From NCBI GenBank assembly GCA_029204225.1, contig CM055107.1, forward strand, positions 9,793,472-9,857,471: DNA of 64,000 bases, written 5' to 3'. Below, piece by piece: positions 33,094-44,322 of this stretch (positions are counted from its first letter, which is position 1; each line of letters starts with the position of its first letter). Under the pieces are notes generated by a model. It saw only the letters and a list, made by a program, of their open reading frames with translations, was not told the origin of the DNA and ran no database searches. The position numbers and the translations under genes are program-made. This stretch comes from Diphasiastrum complanatum (taxonomy: Eukaryota; Streptophyta; Lycopodiopsida; Lycopodiales; Lycopodiaceae).

Positions 33094-34350
33094 TTAAAAT
33101 CTTGATCCATATGCAAGGATCTCACCATCCTTCTTAATCACACAATTGTCAATATTGAAATTGACATCAAAGCCACTATCAAGAAGTTGGCCAACACTTA
33201 AGATGTTCTTTGTAAGCTTTGGGACAAAAAGAACATTGTTTAGAAAGAGATCTTTAGAAGATGCAAGCTTCAAGGGAATAATCCCTACTCCTTCAATATT
33301 GCACTCATGCTTACTTGCAAAGTATATGGTCTTCTTGACTCCATCATAAGGCATAATAGATGAAAAAAAGTTATTGGAGCCACACATATGTGAAGATGCT
33401 CCACTATCAATATACCATGAGTCATCCTTGTTGAAGGTGGAAGAGGAGAAGCTTGATGCCATAAGAGAGCCTTCTCCATCACTTGCAATATAGTCTTCTT
33501 TCTCATTGGTGATGTTGGCTTGATTGAGTTGATTCTTCTTCTTGAAGCAATTGGTGGCATAATGGCCTTTCTTGCCACAATAAAAGCACTTGATCATCTT
33601 CTTCTTGAGATTTGAATTAGAAGCATGAGAGGTATCCTCCTCCTCTCCATCTTGGTCTTTAGCTTTGTCATTAGAGAAGTGATGGTGTTGCTTCTTACTC
33701 CTCTCTTTGTGCTTGGCAAATAGAACTTTGCCATCATCATGATTGAGTGATAGCTTGTCCATCCTCAAGAGTTTGTACTCTTGTCTTGATTCTTCATACA
33801 TAAGCACACTTTGAAGGGCCTCCAAACTTGGTAGCTCCTCCTTAATAGCATAGGATTGGACAAGGTTGTCATATTCATCTCTCAAGCCATTGAGAATGAC
33901 TTGGACTAGCTCACTTTGATTGATTGAGTCACCAATACATGCAAGCTCCCTATGAATATCCTTGACTCTCAAAACATAATTAGATGCACTCTCATCACTC
34001 TTTTGACTACTTTGGAATATTTGATTTCTAAGAGTGAGGAGCCTAGAGGTGTTCTTAGCCTCATAGATGGACTTGAGACAATCCCAAGCTTCCTTGGATG
34101 TAGAACAATCACCAATCTCCCTCAATATCTCATTAGAGACATTCATCTTAATGTAGTGGAGAGCCATCCTAGCTCTCTTCTTGTATCTTTGTACTTCTTG
34201 AAGGACTTGAGGCTCCTCCTCAATCCCAAGTACAATGTCCATCACATATTGGAGTATCAAGATGGACTCCATCCTCAACTTCCATATTGAATAATTGGAA
34301 GTAGACAATCTCTCACTTGGTTGCAACAAGTATGAACTCATTGAAGTCAT
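33094..34350 (-). CDS. copia gag-protease (418 residues)
   Basis: The ATG at 34,350 opens a frame with a UBN2-type gag (SIWKLRMESILILQ, ARMALHYIKMNVSNEI, TLRNQIFQSSQKSDES). A CCHC zinc knuckle CFYCGKKGHYATNC follows, then the aspartic protease start YIDSGASSHM, all in order. It ends at a stop inside the pre-integrase stretch (ILAYGSRF, then GIYKFDPSE in the same frame after the stop). Apart from that stop the product looks intact and could supply capsid and protease. The 5' 300 codons are almost identical in the sibling element at 38,306-39,241, so both copies are young. Confidence 0.85.
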   Translation of the reverse strand: MTSMSSYLLQPSERLSTSNYSIWKLRMESILILQYVMDIVLGIEEEPQVLQEVQRYKKRARMALHYIKMNVSNEILREIGDCSTSKEAWDCLKSIYEAKNTSRLLTLRNQIFQSSQKSDESASNYVLRVKDIHRELACIGDSINQSELVQVILNGLRDEYDNLVQSYAIKEELPSLEALQSVLMYEESRQEYKLLRMDKLSLNHDDGKVLFAKHKERSKKQHHHFSNDKAKDQDGEEEDTSHASNSNLKKKMIKCFYCGKKGHYATNCFKKKNQLNQANITNEKEDYIASDGEGSLMASSFSSSTFNKDDSWYIDSGASSHMCGSNNFFSSIMPYDGVKKTIYFASKHECNIEGVGIIPLKLASSKDLFLNNVLFVPKLTKNILSVGQLLDSGFDVNFNIDNCVIKKDGEILAYGSRF

Positions 34351-35094
34351 GTAAAGTGGAGATAAATAAAAGTGATGAGCAATAAATGTTGTTACACACT
34401 TTTAATAGGATCCAATAATTGAGTACTATCTCCTCCTATGAAAGATCTTGCAACTATTTGTGAATTGATTCTCACTAGCTACTCAAATCTCTCTAAAACA
34501 AGATCTATTTCACATCAAATGATGGAGTATAGGCAAAGCTAGGATCTAACACTCTTAGCACGTGTGAAATACACTAAGAAACCAAATTTGACTCAAATAC
34601 AATGATATTGCATGAAACAAAATGGCTAAGATCTCAAAACAGTGCCTAGATCACATATAGATGAGATTGGCAAGCATACAACTGTGATTTTGGATCAACC
34701 AAGCAATCTCTTGACCAAACCAAATGTGTCCACCCAGGTCTAGGTGCCCTAACTAACTCTCTTCAAAAGCTTATAGCTTTTGATTGTCTCAACCAAATGG
34801 AATGAAACTGATTGCAACAGAAACTAGACAAAAATAGCTTTAAAACAAGCTATCAAGCAAGATAAATGGATCAAACATGAGAGAGAACTTCCAAACTGAA
34901 ATTGGATGTTCCTCACACGTGTCTGAGCACCTGATGCCATACAGTACCAGGTCAGACCCAATCAATGTCCTTCTGATCTCTTTTGATCCAAGATTGAACA
35001 AGATAGCTAGGAAAATGGGCGTTGACAACTTCTAGCTCAAGATTGATAAATTTTTTTTTTACTTAGATGGATCAAAATGCATGGTAACCTTAGG

Positions 35095-35109
35095 TAGGCT
35101 CTGATACCA
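35095..35109 (-). promoter_or_regulatory. primer binding site
   Basis: TGGTATCAGAGCC on the minus strand abuts the 5' LTR, complementary to initiator-Met tRNA. Confidence 0.9.
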
Positions 35110-35930
35110 TGTTGAATTTCACACGTGTGGACTGGCCACTACATGTACTTGTGATCTCCTAAGGTGTGTAGATGCACCAAGATCAAGACTAGATTGAGAT
35201 TCAAGATCTATCTTAAATCCTATGGCAAAAACACACTACTACATGCATTCAATCACTTCCAACTCTCACTCACACATGTGGGAAGTACTCAAAAAAATAA
35301 TCTAAGTAAAAACAAGCTGCTCTCCTCGGGTAGAGAGAGAAAATGCATCATGAGCTCTTGGGTAGAGAGAGAAAGCTAGAAATTCAATGACACTCAAAAT
35401 CCACTCAATCTCAAAATCAATTAGATCCAAAATGAGGAGTACAATGATACTAATAGATTCATGAGCTACCACTATGCTTAACTATGATTGGATCACACTT
35501 TGCCACCTCTTAATCCTATTGGACCATTGATCCATGCACCTCTAAATTCTATTGGACTATATTCAAGCACACCTCATTCTTCTATTGGACCTCACAAGGT
35601 TCCACCTCTAAATCCTATTGGACCTCTTAAGCTTCATCAAACAAAAGCATGACACTTGTCTACAGTCTAATTGGCACAAGTTTGGCTCTATTTTGGCTCA
35701 ATAGTGGCATTACAAGTGGAAATGGATAGTTTGCCATCTATGCCAAATTTGACCCTATCAACATCCTGCACCTAAATGCTTGACTATGAAATTCTATGAG
35801 ACCCCTATATCAAACATTTTGATTTACTCTACAATTCTCCACACGTGGGAACATCCTCCACACATGTGAGATTCACTTACAAACTTCTATCATAAAACAT
35901 ACCAAGCTAGATTTTTGCCAATTTCTCACA
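35110..35930 (-). repeat. 5' LTR of the truncated copia element
   Basis: 821 bp. Shared with 36,977-37,796 and 40,001-40,818. It contains a CACACGTGTG palindrome at 35,120-35,129 and repeats of ATTCTATTGGAC/ATCCTATTGGACC in its middle part. Confidence 0.92.
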
Positions 35931-36028
35931 GCCCACACAAGATTAGATCAAAATCAACAATTTGACAATGATTCTCAATTGTTTAATGGATCATTACATT
36001 CCTCTTGATACCAAGATTTGATACCATG

Positions 36029-36872
36029 TTTTTTATGTTTATTTTAGGACAATGATTTATTTTACTAATCAAAATCTACAAGAGTTGTGGATTGCCAAAT
36101 CAAAGGATTCATCAAGTTCTATTGACTAGATCTTGATCGAGATGCAAATCTCTAACTATTTAGCAAGATCAATAGATGTAACACCACAAATCTATCAAGG
36201 GCGGCCTCACACGTGTGCAAATTAGTCACTGTACGGACTGTGACCAGAAATCTTATTTAATAGCTTACAAGCATAAAATCACAAAAGAAATGTGTAGATC
36301 TCATGCAAATTGCTAGAGTGGAAATCTCTCATCAACTTCTCATTAGAAATGGTGATCTCTTTATAGATCAAGTACATGAATGACCTGTATACTGGTCCAC
36401 TAGGTTTTTGCATGTGTGGGGAGTGCCACATCATGTAGATCCACCAATAGGAGCAAGATATGCCCATAAATCAAAGTTGACTTATCCTACAAGCTAGAAT
36501 CCAACTACTAGTCTCCTTAAAAATAAAAATCTTTCCTACAAAATAGAATCTAAGAGAATATCTACATCTTATCTAGTACGTCTAGATCCACACATGTGAA
36601 CAACATCTTGACATGTGGGAGCATTTATGCATTCACATGGTAGTGCAAGCTAATTACAAGAAAATCGACCAAAATGACTTTTTCTTAGATTCTAGTCAAA
36701 AGTCAAGTTCACACTTGTGTAGATTGATCTAAAATGAATCTAACTATATACAAGTACTTTTTCTACTTCATTTCGCATGTGAGAAAAGGCTCCACACGTG
36801 TGAGATCTCAATATGAATCTAGATCACAAGATTAAAATATTACATCAACCAAGTTGCAAGTGACAATTTCAA
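36029..36872 (-). repeat. probable LTR of another copia element
   Basis: It is preceded on + by TTTGATACCA (minus strand TGGTATCAAA, a degraded initiator-Met primer site), begins TGTTTTTTATG and ends AATTTCAACA. It contains CACACGTGTG at 36,208 and 36,793 like the neighbouring LTR families. The 98 bp at 35,931-36,028 would be what is left of its interior, cut by the insertion of the 31.6-35.9 kb element. Confidence 0.5.
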
Positions 36873-36976
36873 CAATGTTTTGGTATTTCTTCTTTTTTGA
36901 GTTAAGATTTGGATACACCCCTGATGTAGCAGGTATATTAGTAAATGGCACAGATTCAGCAACTGAAACTTCTTTC
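36873..36976 (-). pseudogene. gypsy gag continuation, left of the copia insertion
   Basis: The minus strand reads VSVAESVPFTNIPATSG and PNLNSKKKKYQN, which continues the gypsy frame that ends at 40,819 (VTRSQKQKV). The two parts were separated by the copia element 36,977-40,818, whose 5-bp target duplication (ctttc) borders both sides. Confidence 0.75.
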
Positions 36977-37796
36977 TGTTGAATTTCACACGTGTGGACT
37001 GTCCACTACAGGTACTTGTGATCTCTTAAGGTGTGTAGATGCACCAAGATCAAGACTAGATTGAGATTCAAGGTCAATCTTAAATCCTATGGCAAAAACA
37101 CACTACTACATGCATTCAATCACTTCCAACTCTCACTCACACATGTGGGAAGTATTCAAAAAATAATCTAAGTAAAAACAAGCTGCTCTCCTCGGGTAGA
37201 GAGAGAAAATGCATCATGAGCTCTCGGGTAGAGAGAGAAAGCTAGAAATTCAATGACACTCAAAATCCACTCAATCTCAAAATCAATTAGATCCAAAATG
37301 AGGACTACAATGATACTAATAGATTCATGAGCTACCACTATGCTTAACTATGATTGGATCACACTTTGCCACCTCTTAATCCTATTGGACCATTGATCCA
37401 TGCACCTCTAAATTCTCTTGGACAATATTCAAGCACACCTCAATTTTCTATTGGACCTCACAAGGTTCCACCTCTAAATCCTATTGGACCTCTTAAGCTC
37501 AATCAAACAAAAGCATGACACTTGTCTACACTCTAATTGGCACAAGTTTGGCTCTATTTTGGCTCAATAGTGGCATTACAAGTGGAAATGGATAATTTGC
37601 CATCTATGCCAAATTTGACCCTATCAACATCCTACACCTAAATGCTTGACTATGAAATTCTATGAGACCCCTATATCAAACATTTTGATTTAGTTTACAA
37701 TTCTCCACACGTGGGAACATCCTCCACACATGTGAGATTCACTTACAAACTTCTATCATAAAAAATACCAAGCTAGATTTTTGCCAATTTCTCACA
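36977..37796 (-). repeat. 3' LTR of the deletion derivative
   Basis: 820 bp, with a CACACGTGTG palindrome at 36,987-36,996. Differs from its partner mostly in the first 250 bp. Confidence 0.93.
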
Positions 37797-37908
37797 CTCC
37801 TCCTCAAAAAATAGCTTGGAAAGGTACTAGATCACTTGAGAAGTTTGTAAATCTTTTTGAGTCGATCCTTTGGTATGCATAAGAAGTGAAGACCAGCAAA
37901 GAGATCCA

Positions 37909-38405
37909 TCATAGCAGCACCCTCACCATATCCATGATAAGATCTCTTTGGTAGAGATCTCTTGCCAATGCCTTTGAAGAGTGCTCCACCAATATGCCAC
38001 TATTATCACGGGCTTCCTCCATGCTTGATGATGATATTTGCCTTGAAAGTTCCACTTGCATGATGGATGCACCATAAATAGAGAAATCTGAGGCTTCCAA
38101 GCCTCATAAGGATCATGGAGATCAAGATCATAAGATGTGAAACAATGATGATTATCAAGATTATGCTTTCTAGCTTGAGTAGTCCACATACAATGAACTA
38201 TATCCATGATGGATCTAATCTTGATATCAAAGACTATCTTGATCTTTTATAGGCTAGTTACTCTCTCAAGGATGTAAGTGTCCACTTTGGATGCTTCACT
38301 TAATCTCAAGAGGAGTTTACAATTTGCCTCAAAACATGTGAAAACATGATTTTCAAAAAAGTGAGTACCAAGCTCAATCTTGTTCTTACTAGAACCAAGA
38401 GCATG
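37909..38405 (-). pseudogene. remnant of the accessory (non-RT) region
   Basis: Minus-strand frames 38,207-37,923 and 38,480-38,247 match the C-terminal half of the 31,780-32,976 product (MDIVHCMWTTQARKHNLDNH, HFFENHVFTCFEANCKLLLR) with few changes. The joining frame is disturbed near 38,245, so the region is no longer one frame. Confidence 0.7.
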
Positions 38406-39241
38406 TTGGCTTGATTGAGTTGATTCTTCTTCTTGAAGCAATTGGTGGCATAATGGCCTTTCTTGCCACAATAAAAGCACTTAATCATCTTCTTCTTGAG
38501 ATTTGAATTAGAAGCATGAGAGGTATCCTCCTCCTCTCCATCTTGGTCTTTAGCTTTGTCATTAGAGAAGTGATGGTGTTGCTTCTTACTCCTCTCTTTG
38601 TGCTTGGCAAATAGAACTTTGCCATCATCATGATTGAGTGATAGCTTGTCCATCCTCAAGAGTTTGTACTCTTGTCTTGATTCTTCATAAATAAGCACAC
38701 TTTGAAGGGCCTCCAAACTTGGTAGCTCCTCCTTAATAGCATAGGATTGGACAAGGTTGTCATATTCATCTCTCAAGCCATTGAGAATGACTTGGACTAG
38801 CTCACTTTGATTGATTGAGTCACCAATACATGCAAGCTCCCTATGAATATCCTTGACTCTCAAAACATAATTAGATGCACTCTCATCACTCTTTTGACTA
38901 CTTTGGAATATTTGATTTCTAAGAGTGAGGATCCTAGAGCTGTTCTTAGCCTCATAGATGGACTTGAGACAATCCCAAGCTTCCTTGGATGTAGAACAAT
39001 CACCAATCTCCCTCAATATCTCATTAGAGACATTCATCTTAATGTAGTGGAGAGCCATCCTAGCTCTCTTCTTGTATCTTTGTACTTCTTGAAGGACTTG
39101 AGGCTCCTCCTCAATCCCAAGTACAATGTCCATCACATATTGGAGTATCAAGATGGACTCCATCCTCAACTTCCATATTGAATAATTGGAAGTAGACAAT
39201 CTCTCACTTGGTTGCAACAAGTATGAACTCATTGAAGTCAT
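38306..39241 (-). CDS. copia gag with aberrant C-terminus (311 residues)
   Basis: Residues 1-284 equal the sibling gag, including the zinc knuckle CFYCGKKGHYATNC. At the deletion junction (38,405) the frame enters out-of-frame accessory sequence and stops after about 27 residues. Protease and integrase are lost. A functional capsid/nucleocapsid protein remains plausible. Confidence 0.8.
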   Translation of the reverse strand: MTSMSSYLLQPSERLSTSNYSIWKLRMESILILQYVMDIVLGIEEEPQVLQEVQRYKKRARMALHYIKMNVSNEILREIGDCSTSKEAWDCLKSIYEAKNSSRILTLRNQIFQSSQKSDESASNYVLRVKDIHRELACIGDSINQSELVQVILNGLRDEYDNLVQSYAIKEELPSLEALQSVLIYEESRQEYKLLRMDKLSLNHDDGKVLFAKHKERSKKQHHHFSNDKAKDQDGEEEDTSHASNSNLKKKMIKCFYCGKKGHYATNCFKKKNQLNQANMLLVLVRTRLSLVLTFLKIMFSHVLRQIVNSS

Positions 39242-40000
39242 GTAAAGTGGAGATAAATAAAAGTGATGAGCAATAAATGTTGTTACACACTTTTAATAGG
39301 ATCCAATAATTGAGTACTATCTCCTCCTATGAAAGATCTTGCAACTATTTGTGAATTGATTCTCACTAGCTACTCAAATCTCTCTAAAACAAGATCTATT
39401 TCACATCAAATGATGGAGTATAGGCAAAGCTAGGATCTAACACTCTTAGCACGTGTGAAATACACTAAGAAACCAAATTTGACTCAAATACAATGATATT
39501 GCATGAAACAAAATGGCTAAGATCTCAAAACAATGCCTAGATCACATATAGATGAGATTGGCAAGCATACAACTGTGATTTTGGATCAACCAAGCAATCT
39601 CTTGACCAAACCAAATGTGTCCACCCAGGTCTAGGTGCCCTACCTAACCCTCTTCAAAAGCTTATAGCTTTTGATTGTCTCAACCAAATGGAAAATAACT
39701 GATTGCAACAGAAACTAGACAAAAATTGCTTTAAAACAAGCTATCAAGCAAGATAAATGGATCAAACATGAGAGAGAACTTCCAAACTGAAATTGGATGT
39801 TCCTCACACGTGTCTGAGCACCTGATGCCGTACAGTACCAGGTCAGACCCAATCAATGTCCTTCTGATCTCTTTTGATCCAAGATTGAACAAGATAGCTA
39901 GGAAAATGGGCGTTGACAACTTCTAGCTCAAGATTGATAAATTTTTTTTTTACTTAGATGGATCAAAATGCATGGTAACCTTAGGTAGGCTCTGATACCA

Positions 40001-40818
40001 TGTTGAATTTCACACGTGTGGACTGGCCACTACATGTACTTGTGATCTCCTAAGGTGTGTAGATGCACCAAGATCAAGACTAGATTGAGATTCAAGATCT
40101 ATCTTAAATCCTATGGCAAAAACACACTACTACATGCATTCAATCACTTCCAACTCTCACTCACACATGTGGGAAGTACTCAAAAAAATAATCTAAGTAA
40201 AAACAAGCTGCTCTCCTCGGGTAGAGAGAGAAAATGCATCATGAGCTCTTGGGTAGAGAGAGAAAGCTAGAAATTCAATGACACTCAAAATCCACTCAAT
40301 CTCAAAATCGATTAGATCCAAAATGAGTACAATGATACTAATAGATTCATGAGCTACCACTATCCTTAACTATGATTGGATCACAATTTACCACCTCTTA
40401 ATCCTATTGGACCATTGATCCATGCACCTCTAAATTCTATTGGACTATATTCAAGCACACCTCAATTTTCTATTGGACCTCACAAGGTTCCACCTCTAAA
40501 TCCTATTGGACCTCTTAAGCTTCATCAAACAAAAGCATGACACTTGTCTACACTCTAATTGGCACAAGTTTGGCTCTATTTTGGCTCAATAGTGGCATTA
40601 CAAGTGGAAATGGATAATTTGCCATCTATGCCAAATTTGACCCTATCAACATCCTACACCTAAATGCTTGACTATGAAATTCTATGAGACCCCTATATCA
40701 AACATTTTGATTTAGTTTACAATTCTCCACACGTGGGAACATCCTCCACACATGTGAGATTCACTTACAAACTTCTATCATAAAAAATACCAAGCTAGAT
40801 TTTTGCCAATTTCTCACA
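40001..40818 (-). repeat. 5' LTR of the deletion derivative, mosaic
   Basis: Its first 250 bp equal the LTR at 35,110 rather than its own partner at 36,977. Most of the remainder is closer to its partner. The palindrome CACACGTGTG is at 40,011-40,020. The primer site TGGTATCAGAGCC abuts it at 39,988-40,000. Confidence 0.93.
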
Positions 40819-42400
40819 CTTTCTGCTTTTGAGATCTGGTCACAACAACCATTAATGGTACACTTGGTTCAGTAGGCTGGGTTGCTGGTCTTTGCTTGAT
40901 TATAATCATATTGAATGGAGCAGCTACCTGCGGTGGTTTTGGTCTTGTTGGACAGTCCTTGTAACAATGTCCATAACCGCATTCCCGACAGAATGGGATA
41001 AATTTTTCTTTGTTCGGACATTCAAGAGTTGATTTTTGCCACATGCAAAGCATCCAAGTGGTGCTCTAGTCCATTGTCTAGAGACTGTTGTTGTTGCACA
41101 TCAGCATAGATAGTGTATTGCTCTGAAGGACCAATATCTTGATCAGTATTGTAATTTTATTGCTCATTACCAACTGAAGATTTTTGGTTCCATTAGATTC
41201 GTAGGAGGAGCATGTTGTGTTGGCGGAGCTAACAAAGCTAGTCGTTCAGGAAATCCAAGGCCATGGGCTTGGTTCTTAGCATCAGGTCCCTTTTAGGTAG
41301 TAGGTTCCCGATATTGAAGCTTAGCGTATCTTTGCTGGGTAATCCAAGGATTAAATGAGCAAATGATGTTTCGTGTCTAGTAGAGTTGCACAAATGACAA
41401 ATAATATCCGTCATATGTCTTTTCATTGTTGGACACTCATTTCGGGTGTAATTTCTCGCACAAATCGCACACCAAATATCTTCTCGACTCGGAAATGTCT
41501 TAGCAAACTTTTCACCTGCTTTGTCAGTCTTAGCTTGCTGCTCTTCCAATGCTTTCATCTTCTCATCGAACTATGACTGCATCTTTTTCAGCTGCATCTG
41601 CTGATTTTGACCAAGTTTTTCAAACTTGTTAATTAGCAACTCCGTAGTCGCATTGATGTTCATGGATGCAATAGTGGTGGATGTTGTAGTGTTTTGCCTC
41701 ATTCTATGTGAAAACATTCCAATATTTGATTGAATATTCATCCTCCTCTTGTATTGCATCATCCATAGCATGTTGTAAAGACATATAATCAGTTCCGTGT
41801 TTAAGCTCGTGTCTAATCCTTTTGGGTAGAACTATTAAAAATCACATGATCATGGCGTCATTATTGATTAATTCAAGATCACACTCAGATATGAGGTGTT
41901 TAACCTATTTAATATAATCTCACACCGTTCTCTCTTTCTCATTTTAATTTTACTTAAAAGTAGAAAAAAAAATTCCATAAATCTTCTGGGTTTGAATCTT
42001 GTGATTAGGCTAGCTTTAACCACTTTCCAATCCATATGTTCAGTCTCATCTTGGTTATAAAACCAATCTTGTGTTGCTCTAGTTAAGGCCATAGGAAATA
42101 GATTAAGTTTATCTTGTGGGAGAACTTTGCCATAAACCTCACATAATTTAGAAAAGATTTTGAGGAATTTGACTAGATCAGATAACCCATTATACTTTGG
42201 TATTTCTAGATGAGGTGACATTCTAACAATAACTTGTGAGTGACAAACGAAGGTTTAGGTGGCTGACATTTATCATCTATATCAGACATCTTTGCAAATC
42301 ACTTAAACAATGAGATTGGATATATATGTTTTTCAATCAACTCCTATCTCTGATCAGATCTGTAAAAACTCTACCACTTGACAATAATCAGATTTCTTGA
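40819..42400 (-). pseudogene. Ty3/gypsy gag (Athila/Tat-like), broken
   Basis: The minus strand reads a retrotransposon gag capsid (IPKYNGLSDLVKFLKIFSKL, PMALTRATQDWFYNQ, ASLITRFKPRRF; 42,221-41,868). A Lys/Gln-rich linker follows, then Cys-rich parts (WCAICARNYTRNECP near 41,465; CRECGYGHCYKDCP near 40,970) resembling zinc knuckles. Frame breaks and stops separate the pieces. The frame resumes at 36,976 beyond the copia insertion. No protease or RT of this element is present in the window. Confidence 0.8.
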
Positions 42401-43600
42401 TTTTGGAAAAAGAATCTTGATCAAGTGTTCAACACTTCTAGAATAAGGATCAATATCAATTGTAACATAATGTTCCAGAAATTTGATAGTAGCTAGATCC
42501 GATAGATCAAAACTCAAAAATAATATTGGCAAATGTTGACTTAGTGAGGGTTCTTTCACTATTATTCTGAATAAAAATCACTTATCTGGCTTTTTTTGAC
42601 AAATCTAGTATATTAACCTTTGCTTGATTGACAGTAGATATATCTAGTACTGATAAGGCTAAAAAAGAACTTGTGAAGGTTACAATCTTTTTTTGTAGCT
42701 TGGCAAGGATTAAAACAGACTTTTTGGGTGATCTTGATAGATCTAACCTTCGACCGTCGCCGAACTCAAAATTGATAAAATACTATATTTAGAAACCTCA
42801 AGCAATTCGGCGAAGGTTCAAACAAAGGATCAAGAGTGATACTGTTAATTTTACAAAAAAGAGTACTTTTTTTTGACAAAAATAGATCAATATAATAGTT
42901 GAACTTGACTTAACGTTTGCCCAACTCATTGATTATCAAAAATAGTATGTTGGACTGACTCTGACTCTGGAGAAGGTTCTTCTTAGAGATTGATATTTTT
43001 GCAAAAAGATGTTAAACTTTCTACAAAAGGTTAACATAAACTAGATGAACAATCACTTTAGCCTTCTTTTTTTAAAAATAACCTTTGTTGACCTGGCAAT
43101 AGATAGATCTGGGTCACATCTAGGTACAATAAAATAGACAAAGGTTGTTTTTCTGTTGTTTAGAGCTTTTGATGGTTTTTTTTATGGTTTTTGATCTATT
43201 TCTAGAAATTGGCTGGGAATTAACCTTCGCCCTTCAAACTGAAGATTCTCTATATGAAGGTGGTGTTGTCTGCAAGTCGGCGAAGGTTTATTGCCAGGGA
43301 ACAAAAAGTTATCAAGAGTGATGACGATTTTGCCTCCCTTTTCACCAAATGGTAGAAATGAACGATTTTCTTTGTTTTCTCTGATTCTTCAAATCAAAAT
43401 GGATATTAAAAATGGTTATCCCCTGCTGAACAATCAAATTAGATTTTAAAGAAGAAAATACACTCAAATCAAGCAAGATCTCTCCCAATTTAACCCTAAA
43501 ATGTCATTTTAACCCTATTATGCCAAAACAAGATGCCTAAATGCAAGCTAACATCCATCCATGTATCAAATACATGCTGAAAACTAAAAGTTTGGCATAG
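42401..43600 (-). other. leader of the gypsy element
   Basis: Non-coding DNA between the gypsy primer site and gag. The word GGCGAAGGTT or its complement AACCTTCGCC recurs at about 42,748, 42,810, 43,222 and 43,282, spaced irregularly. Long untranslated leaders are usual in Athila/Tat elements. Confidence 0.55.
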
Positions 43601-43618
43601 CTCCCCAACAACGATGCC
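43601..43618 (-). promoter_or_regulatory. gypsy primer binding site
   Basis: The minus strand TGGCATCGTTGTTGGGGA is a mutated form of the TGGCGCCGTTGCCGGGGA found just inside the 5' LTR of plant Athila/Tat elements. C-to-T and G-to-A changes suggest an older, once-methylated copy. Confidence 0.75.
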
Positions 43619-43623
43619 AAAAT

Positions 43624-44314
43624 TGTAGTGGGTATTTCCTATCCTACTCTCAACTCTAGATCCAAGCACACAAGCCTCAAGGAGATGAAGATGATTAACT
43701 AGTTGCCACGCGGAGATTCGTTCCCATGAGAGCGATAGCATATTTCATAATCCAACAAATGCATATGATTCATATCTAACACTAAGATCTATTAAAGCTA
43801 GCAATTAACACTACATCCATTAATACTAGATCCACAACAATGATAGAGACTTACTCTTCTCTCTCTCCCTTTCTCTCTCGCAAAAAGCATAAGAATGATC
43901 AATCCTAATAAGCATCAAATCCAACAATTAGCAAATCCAAAGAGAACATGAGAGTTAGAGGAGAAAAGTTGAAGAGCAAGGACATTCCATATCCATTTCA
44001 TAAGAGACCCAACCATCTGGTATTGAAATGAAGAGAATATGCACAAATGATTCGAATTTACCACTATACATAGTGGATTTTAGGGCTTTGGCCTCAAATC
44101 CTATTGGCCAATTTCTACGTCCCTAACTATTTGAATTTGAATTTTAGAGGGAATCATTTTAAAAATTGGTGGGAACCCTTTTTATTCACTAACTTGAATA
44201 TTAGGCCCCACGACATTAAAAGTCTCGCAAAAAGGCTTAAAGTTCTTTTATTAACTTCTAATTAATCAATTAACTATGTGATCATCGGGTTGGACTTACA
44301 CACGCAGGGGGCCA
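43624..44314 (-). repeat. 5' LTR of the gypsy element (boundary estimated)
   Basis: On + it starts TGTAGTGGG directly after the primer site and probably ends GGGGGCCA. The right edge borders the interrupted copia gag that follows, so it is set by the loss of copia similarity rather than by a second LTR. Confidence 0.55.
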
Positions 44315-44322
44315 AATCCCTC

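Larger units (their letters stand above)
31583..35930 (-). mobile_element. non-autonomous copia element, 3' LTR truncated
   Basis: On the minus strand: 5' LTR 35,110-35,930 (TGTGAGAAATTGG...TTCAACA), primer site TGGTATCAGAGCC directly after it, leader, gag-protease (34,350-33,094), an internally deleted integrase plus unidentified region (32,976-31,780), polypurine tract GAGGAGGAG, and only the first 71 bp of the 3' LTR (31,583-31,653). The RT is absent. It is a near-identical sibling of the element at 36,977-40,818, which carries a further deletion. Because the 3' LTR is truncated, no target duplication is expected. Confidence 0.9.
36977..40818 (-). mobile_element. complete deletion-derivative copia element
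   Basis: LTRs 36,977-37,796 and 40,001-40,818, with a target duplication ctttc at 36,972-36,976 and 40,819-40,823. Primer site and polypurine tract are intact. Compared with the sibling at 31.6-35.9 kb, about 1250 bp of interior (from mid-protease through integrase to mid accessory region) are missing, joined at 38,404 with 1-2 bases of shared sequence. It inserted into an older gypsy element. It needs gag/pol products supplied by other copies. Confidence 0.95.

Noticed and set aside
33952-34290. Plus-strand 112-codon frame (and its twin at 38,843-39,181)
   Set aside because: Both are antisense to the same copia gag and are conserved only because the gag is.
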